Assembly (NCBI GenBank): GCA_003225295.1
Contig: QHYZ01000067.1
Span: forward strand, 1 to 64,000
DNA length: 64,000 nucleotides
Source of the DNA: Acidobacteriota bacterium
Lineage (GTDB): Bacteria > Acidobacteriota > Terriglobia > Acidiferrales > UBA7541
Direction: 5' to 3'
The translations under genes and the position numbers were made by a program. The stretch's first letter is position 1; every line of letters begins with the position of its first letter. The notes beneath the pieces were generated by a model. That model ran no database searches. It saw only the letters and a program-made list of their open reading frames with translations, and was not told the origin of the DNA. This document shows, one piece after another, positions 63,807 to 64,000 of this stretch.

Positions 63807-64000
63807 ATGAAACTGCAGGCAACTCCATCCCAAACCGTAGGTCCCTATTTCACGATCGGTCTCACGTGGTTGAGCAAAGTAGACCTCGTGGGACCGGGGG
63901 TCTCAGGGGAGAAGGTAACTATTGCGGGTCGCGTGCTCGATGGCGACGGGAAGCCCGTCCCAGACGCCCTACTTGAAATCTGGCAGGCGAACAGCCACGG
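63807..64000 (+). CDS. pcaG: protocatechuate 3,4-dioxygenase alpha subunit, cut by window end
   Basis: Partial: 64 complete codons before the window edge. ATG 63807 begins one base after the pcaH stop. The start KLQATPSQTVGPYFTIGL is characteristic of the alpha subunit, and VTIAGRVLDGDGKPVPDALLEIWQAN repeats the intradiol core seen in pcaH. The alpha subunit lacks iron ligands and completes the (alpha-beta) active site. Confidence 0.93.
   Translation, partial: MKLQATPSQTVGPYFTIGLTWLSKVDLVGPGVSGEKVTIAGRVLDGDGKPVPDALLEIWQANSH

Noticed and set aside
1-64000. Mobile elements, CRISPR arrays, tRNA or rRNA genes
   Set aside because: No transposase or integrase, no terminal inverted repeats with target duplications, no regularly spaced repeats and no recognisable RNA gene were seen on reading both strands.

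Overview
The window is GC-rich bacterial chromosome with densely packed genes on both strands. It most likely comes from an Acidobacteriota (Terriglobia-like) organism. Reasons: a 1146-residue TonB-dependent receptor with an N-terminal carboxypeptidase-regulatory-like domain (Oar type), two tandem TonB-like proteins with internal membrane anchors, long minor pilins, and small hypotheticals of a kind common in that phylum. I see no rRNA, tRNA, insertion sequence, prophage or CRISPR array.

Left third (1-28 kb) is mostly housekeeping and envelope: lspA-ileS; two TonB-family proteins; small hypotheticals; a TerC-type membrane protein; a three-gene signalling/redox unit (response regulator fused to a thioredoxin-reductase-like flavoprotein, a cNMP-domain histidine kinase, a UBP-type zinc finger); a carbohydrate cluster (glycogen-debranching-type enzyme, SDR, GNAT, GH63-like glucosidase); an HtrA/Deg protease; and a four-gene minor-pilin operon (FimT/GspH, PilV, PilW, a very large PilX).

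Middle (28-51 kb) is an aromatic catabolic island. It holds boxD, the regulator boxR (XRE plus shikimate-kinase-like), boxC, boxB, an amidohydrolase, a PaaK-type CoA ligase, a TetR regulator, and hcrCAB (4-hydroxybenzoyl-CoA reductase, with the [4Fe-4S] loop). On the opposite strand lies a seven-gene operon (isochorismatase-like, HyuA, zinc subunit, HyuA, HyuB, URO-D-like, thiolase). Its first five catalytic genes match the size and order of acetophenone carboxylase Apc1-Apc5. Read together, the genes propose a route: aryl methyl ketone + CO2 to aroylacetate, CoA activation, thiolysis to (4-hydroxy)benzoyl-CoA, reductive dehydroxylation by Hcr, then oxygen-dependent ring epoxidation and hydrolytic opening by BoxB/BoxC and aldehyde oxidation by BoxD. 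No boxA reductase is present.

Right part (51-64 kb): the TonB-dependent receptor, then an operon of a saccharopine-dehydrogenase-like oxidoreductase, an acyl-CoA synthetase, a stand-alone lipoyl-domain protein (apparently starting with ATC) and E1 alpha/beta of a 2-oxoacid dehydrogenase with no E2 core or E3. Next come an HxlR regulator, an MFS transporter and the start of a protocatechuate (pcaHG) operon. An IclR-type PcaR/PcaU-like regulator is divergent from it, and the space between them carries two copies of a PcaR-like operator.

Starts were reassigned from visible Shine-Dalgarno sequences and protein alignment from memory. No database search was possible.
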